From: Schizochytrium sp. CCTCC M209059
Lineage: Eukaryota; Sar; Bigyra; Thraustochytrida; Thraustochytriidae
Direction: 5' to 3'
DNA length: 64,000 nt
Assembly: GCA_000818945.1 (NCBI GenBank)
Contig: KN805418.1
Coordinates: 68,807-132,806 of the forward strand
Made by a program: the position numbers and the translations under genes. Under the pieces are notes generated by a model, which ran no database searches, was not told the DNA's origin, and saw only the letters and a program-made list of their open reading frames with translations. Below, piece by piece: positions 62,261 through 64,000 of this stretch. The number at the start of each line of letters is the position of its first letter. Within the stretch, counting starts at the first letter, position 1.

Positions 62261-62366
62261 CTAGCATTTTGTCCTTTGCGTTGCCAACTAGACCATTTTT
62301 GCTGGCTCCATCGGGGCCCGTATTAGCATTGCCACGTGTCACGCGCAGGCGTAAAACGCTTTCCAT
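60006..62366 (-). CDS. Hypothetical protein with poly-Asn tract and helical C-terminal region
   Basis: Single exon, 786 aa from ATG 62366. Residues 1-480 are hydrophilic and low-complexity (Ser, Arg, Gly, Asn) and include about 15 consecutive Asn near residues 37-51, encoded by an AAC run (GTT on the plus strand). Residues about 490-700 are strongly helical and probably partly coiled coil (LRRLEAHHEQILKRIQRS, QLEEIRHTAKELRTLQIRH). After that comes a compact region with KLLAALRKLIIEGFPLSKELFQDVLLHVMDRRDH and a basic Ala/Arg tail. I do not recognise the family. The well-behaved C-terminal half suggests a conserved domain. A possible splice signal near 61150-61216 was examined, but removing it would break the frame. 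Confidence 0.65.
62213..62261 (-). repeat. Coding (AAC)n array, poly-Asn
   Basis: About 16 consecutive GTT triplets on the plus strand, read as AAC (Asn) on the minus strand within the hypothetical 786-aa protein. Confidence 0.9.
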
Positions 62367-63003
62367 GGATCCAAGAGGTTTGTATGGTTTATTGATGACA
62401 GCATCTCTTCCATGACTGGTCAGCTCGCGTGAGCGCGACTTGTTTGGTCCTGGAATGCTGGTAATAAGGTGCGTTCGTGTTCGAAAGGCGGGTCGCTGGA
62501 GACTGTCTGCCTCCTCACGCTGGATGCCTCCATGAATAATCTCAAAGCTGCGAGCATCGAATGGTTAGTTAGACTTTGGCTCTAGCGCGGCGAATACGGC
62601 GTCGAACACGTGCAAGCAAATGTTGCTGTCAACATCATCATCATCATCGGCAGCAGCATCATCAGTATTAGCAACGTACGGCATTCTTTCTTGCCGCCTT
62701 GTGGCGAGAGTCGTGGTAGGGTGAGGTCATGCAGCACAGCTCGCCTCGTTTCTCCACTCAAAAGCCCGCGGAGCAAGGCTAGGGTATAGATTGCTTTGCG
62801 CGCGCTGCGGCAAATGATCGTTTGTGCGCGCCGCGGTCGTGACGCAAGTGCGCTTGTTTCTGAGGTGCAATGTCTTGTCTCGTAAGCGAGCTCACCTTGA
62901 TTATATTCGAATTCCGATTCCGATTTCAATTTTTTTTTTGACATGAACGGATAAAAAATTATAGTGCTCAGGTTTAGTGAGAAGGAATGCAAGGGATTGG
63001 ATT
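62367..63003. other. Intergenic region
   Basis: Between the start of the Asn-tract gene and the 3' end of the hydroxylase gene. It contains a CATCAT/CAGCAG-type stretch (62630-62660) and an A/T-rich segment near 62925-62960. No supported gene. Confidence 0.6.
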
Positions 63004-64000
63004 CTAAAGATCCCAGCGATGAGTCTTCATGAGGCAGTCAAACCATGGGGAGATAGAGAGATTGAACTTGAGAGTGCGGTGGTGAACTTCGTGAAACCAC
63101 GAGTTCCAGTCGTCGAAGCGCTGCGTCCACGTGGAAAGCGGTGCCACGAGCGGCATGGTGGGCATGGGCTTGCCGGCGTGAGATTCGATCTCATGCCAAA
63201 AGATATAAGTTCCTAGCAATGACATGTCAAACGAATCCAAGGGCGTAAAGAAAGTGTCGTTGATGGCAACGCCAACGATGAAGGGAATGAAGGCCTCAAT
63301 GAGGAGATCGTGCCACTCGAAATGGTAGTTCGTGGTGAGCTGGGTGGCGCTGTGCTCGTGATGTGTCCGATGGGCCCACGCGTAAACGTCCTTGCGATGA
63401 AGCCAGCGATGCCCGATCCAGAATCCTGCATCGACAATGGCCCGCATGTAAATGAGGCGCATCAAGAAGCGCAAGGGTCTCCAGGGCTCACCTTGTCCGG
63501 TCACCTTGCCGTTCTTTAGGTAAAGAAAGATCAAGCTTTGCACTGTGGCCCCAATGACATTAACGACGGTATTGCACTTGATGTAGTCCATGAGGATTTC
63601 GGTATAGGTCTGCTTGAGGCGCTTGTGGGTAAAGAAGGGCACGTGCGCGTAGACCTTGTTGATGAGAAACCAATTGATGGCCATGGACCCGTCGACGGTG
63701 ATTACATTGCCGGCCCATTGTTTGAAGAATACTTTCCAAAAAGTATCGCCGTTCTCGAGACCGAATCCGAGCTTGAACTTGAGCAGCACCGTGGTCCACA
63801 CGGAAGCGTTGGTGAGAACCCAGGCGGCGACGGGGTGATCCTGTAACTTTCCCGCGCTGGGCGTGCGCTGGGTTTTGGGGTGCTCGACGATTTCCCGCTC
63901 GCGGTTCGCCCTGACCGCCTTCGCGCTCTTGAACCCGTACGCCACCGTGATCGCCGCCAGCACCAGCGCCGCCTTTTGCTCGGCGGTCCGCAGCCCGCCG
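63004..64000 (-). CDS. Fatty acid hydroxylase / sterol desaturase family protein (5' end outside the window)
   Basis: The frame is open from the stop at 63004 to the right edge of the window with no ATG near the N-terminal end, so the gene is incomplete. About 330 residues are visible. The His clusters of the di-iron membrane hydroxylase/desaturase superfamily are present and correctly ordered: HRWLH, HRTHHEH about 15 residues later, a lone HE in a membrane segment, and WFHEVHHRTLKFN near the C-terminus. Hydrophobic segments flank them. Members oxidise sterols (C5-desaturase, C4-methyl oxidase) or fatty acyl chains in the ER. The spacing resembles the general fatty acid hydroxylase type, but substrate class cannot be settled. 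C-terminus HRWDL. Confidence 0.85.
   Translation of the reverse strand, partial: GGLRTAEQKAALVLAAITVAYGFKSAKAVRANREREIVEHPKTQRTPSAGKLQDHPVAAWVLTNASVWTTVLLKFKLGFGLENGDTFWKVFFKQWAGNVITVDGSMAINWFLINKVYAHVPFFTHKRLKQTYTEILMDYIKCNTVVNVIGATVQSLIFLYLKNGKVTGQGEPWRPLRFLMRLIYMRAIVDAGFWIGHRWLHRKDVYAWAHRTHHEHSATQLTTNYHFEWHDLLIEAFIPFIVGVAINDTFFTPLDSFDMSLLGTYIFWHEIESHAGKPMPTMPLVAPLSTWTQRFDDWNSWFHEVHHRTLKFNLSISPWFDCLMKTHRWDL

Noticed and set aside
1..64000. CRISPR arrays, operons, insertion sequences or viral genes
   Set aside because: The window is eukaryotic nuclear DNA; the repeats are simple-sequence arrays without spacers, and I saw no transposase, reverse transcriptase or viral protein.

Overview
The window is nuclear eukaryotic DNA: large monocistronic genes, two genes with clear GT-AG introns, a Pol III largest subunit, CCT, RBBP4/MSI1 and exportin-T homologues, and long GC-rich intergenic stretches full of simple repeats. 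High coding GC, few introns, many CAG/CTG, AAGC/GCTT and TTTC arrays, a kinesin-light-chain-type TPR protein with an N-terminal W..WCLYE module and a Roco protein fit a protist, most probably a stramenopile of the thraustochytrid/labyrinthulid type. That placement is an inference; no rRNA or other taxonomic marker lies in the window.

Layout. 1-0.9 kb: GC-rich upstream region with a minisatellite. 0.9-4.6 kb (+): exportin-T. 4.6-8.4 kb: gene-free, with a sharp AT-rich island. 8.4-9.3 kb (-): unknown basic protein. 11.1-13.5 kb (+): TPR (kinesin-light-chain-like) protein with a poly-His/Gln tract. 14.2-15.3 kb (-): SLC35E3-like sugar-phosphate/nucleotide-sugar transporter. 16.3-17.2 kb (-): two-exon mitochondrial-carrier-like protein. 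17.2-22.0 kb: almost 5 kb of low-complexity DNA with no supported gene. 22.0-23.8 kb (+): His-rich ZIP zinc transporter. 24.8-29.4 kb (+): RNA polymerase III largest subunit. 29.7-37.5 kb (-): giant EF-hand/WD40 (EMAP-like) protein. 37.9-39.3 kb (+): kynurenine 3-monooxygenase. 40.3-42.0 kb (+): CCT theta. 42.6-45.3 kb (-): type I membrane protein with a repeated two-Cys module. 45.1-46.5 kb (+): TPR protein behind a perfect (CAGCAGCAA)23 tract. 46.8-47.5 kb (-): five-segment membrane protein. 48.3-54.3 kb (+): 16-exon LRR-Roc-COR protein with a TIR-like C-terminus. 54.7-56.0 kb (-): RBBP4/MSI1. 57.0-58.2 kb (+): polytopic membrane protein. 58.5-59.4 kb (-): VTT/DedA-type membrane protein. 60.0-62.4 kb (-): unknown Asn-tract protein. 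63.0-64.0 kb (-): fatty acid hydroxylase/sterol desaturase, running off the right edge.

The genes are mostly housekeeping and do not form an operon or a pathway cluster. The most unusual locus is the Roco gene. Its leucine-rich repeats are each carried on one exon of about 84 nt, all 15 introns are in phase 2 and cut the repeat at the same point, and the protein ends in a TIR-like domain where LRRK proteins have a kinase. Other points of interest are the poly-Gln ORF with no nearby AUG, the four-module membrane protein, the AT island, and a recurrent AGGCCTA motif that I saw only between genes.
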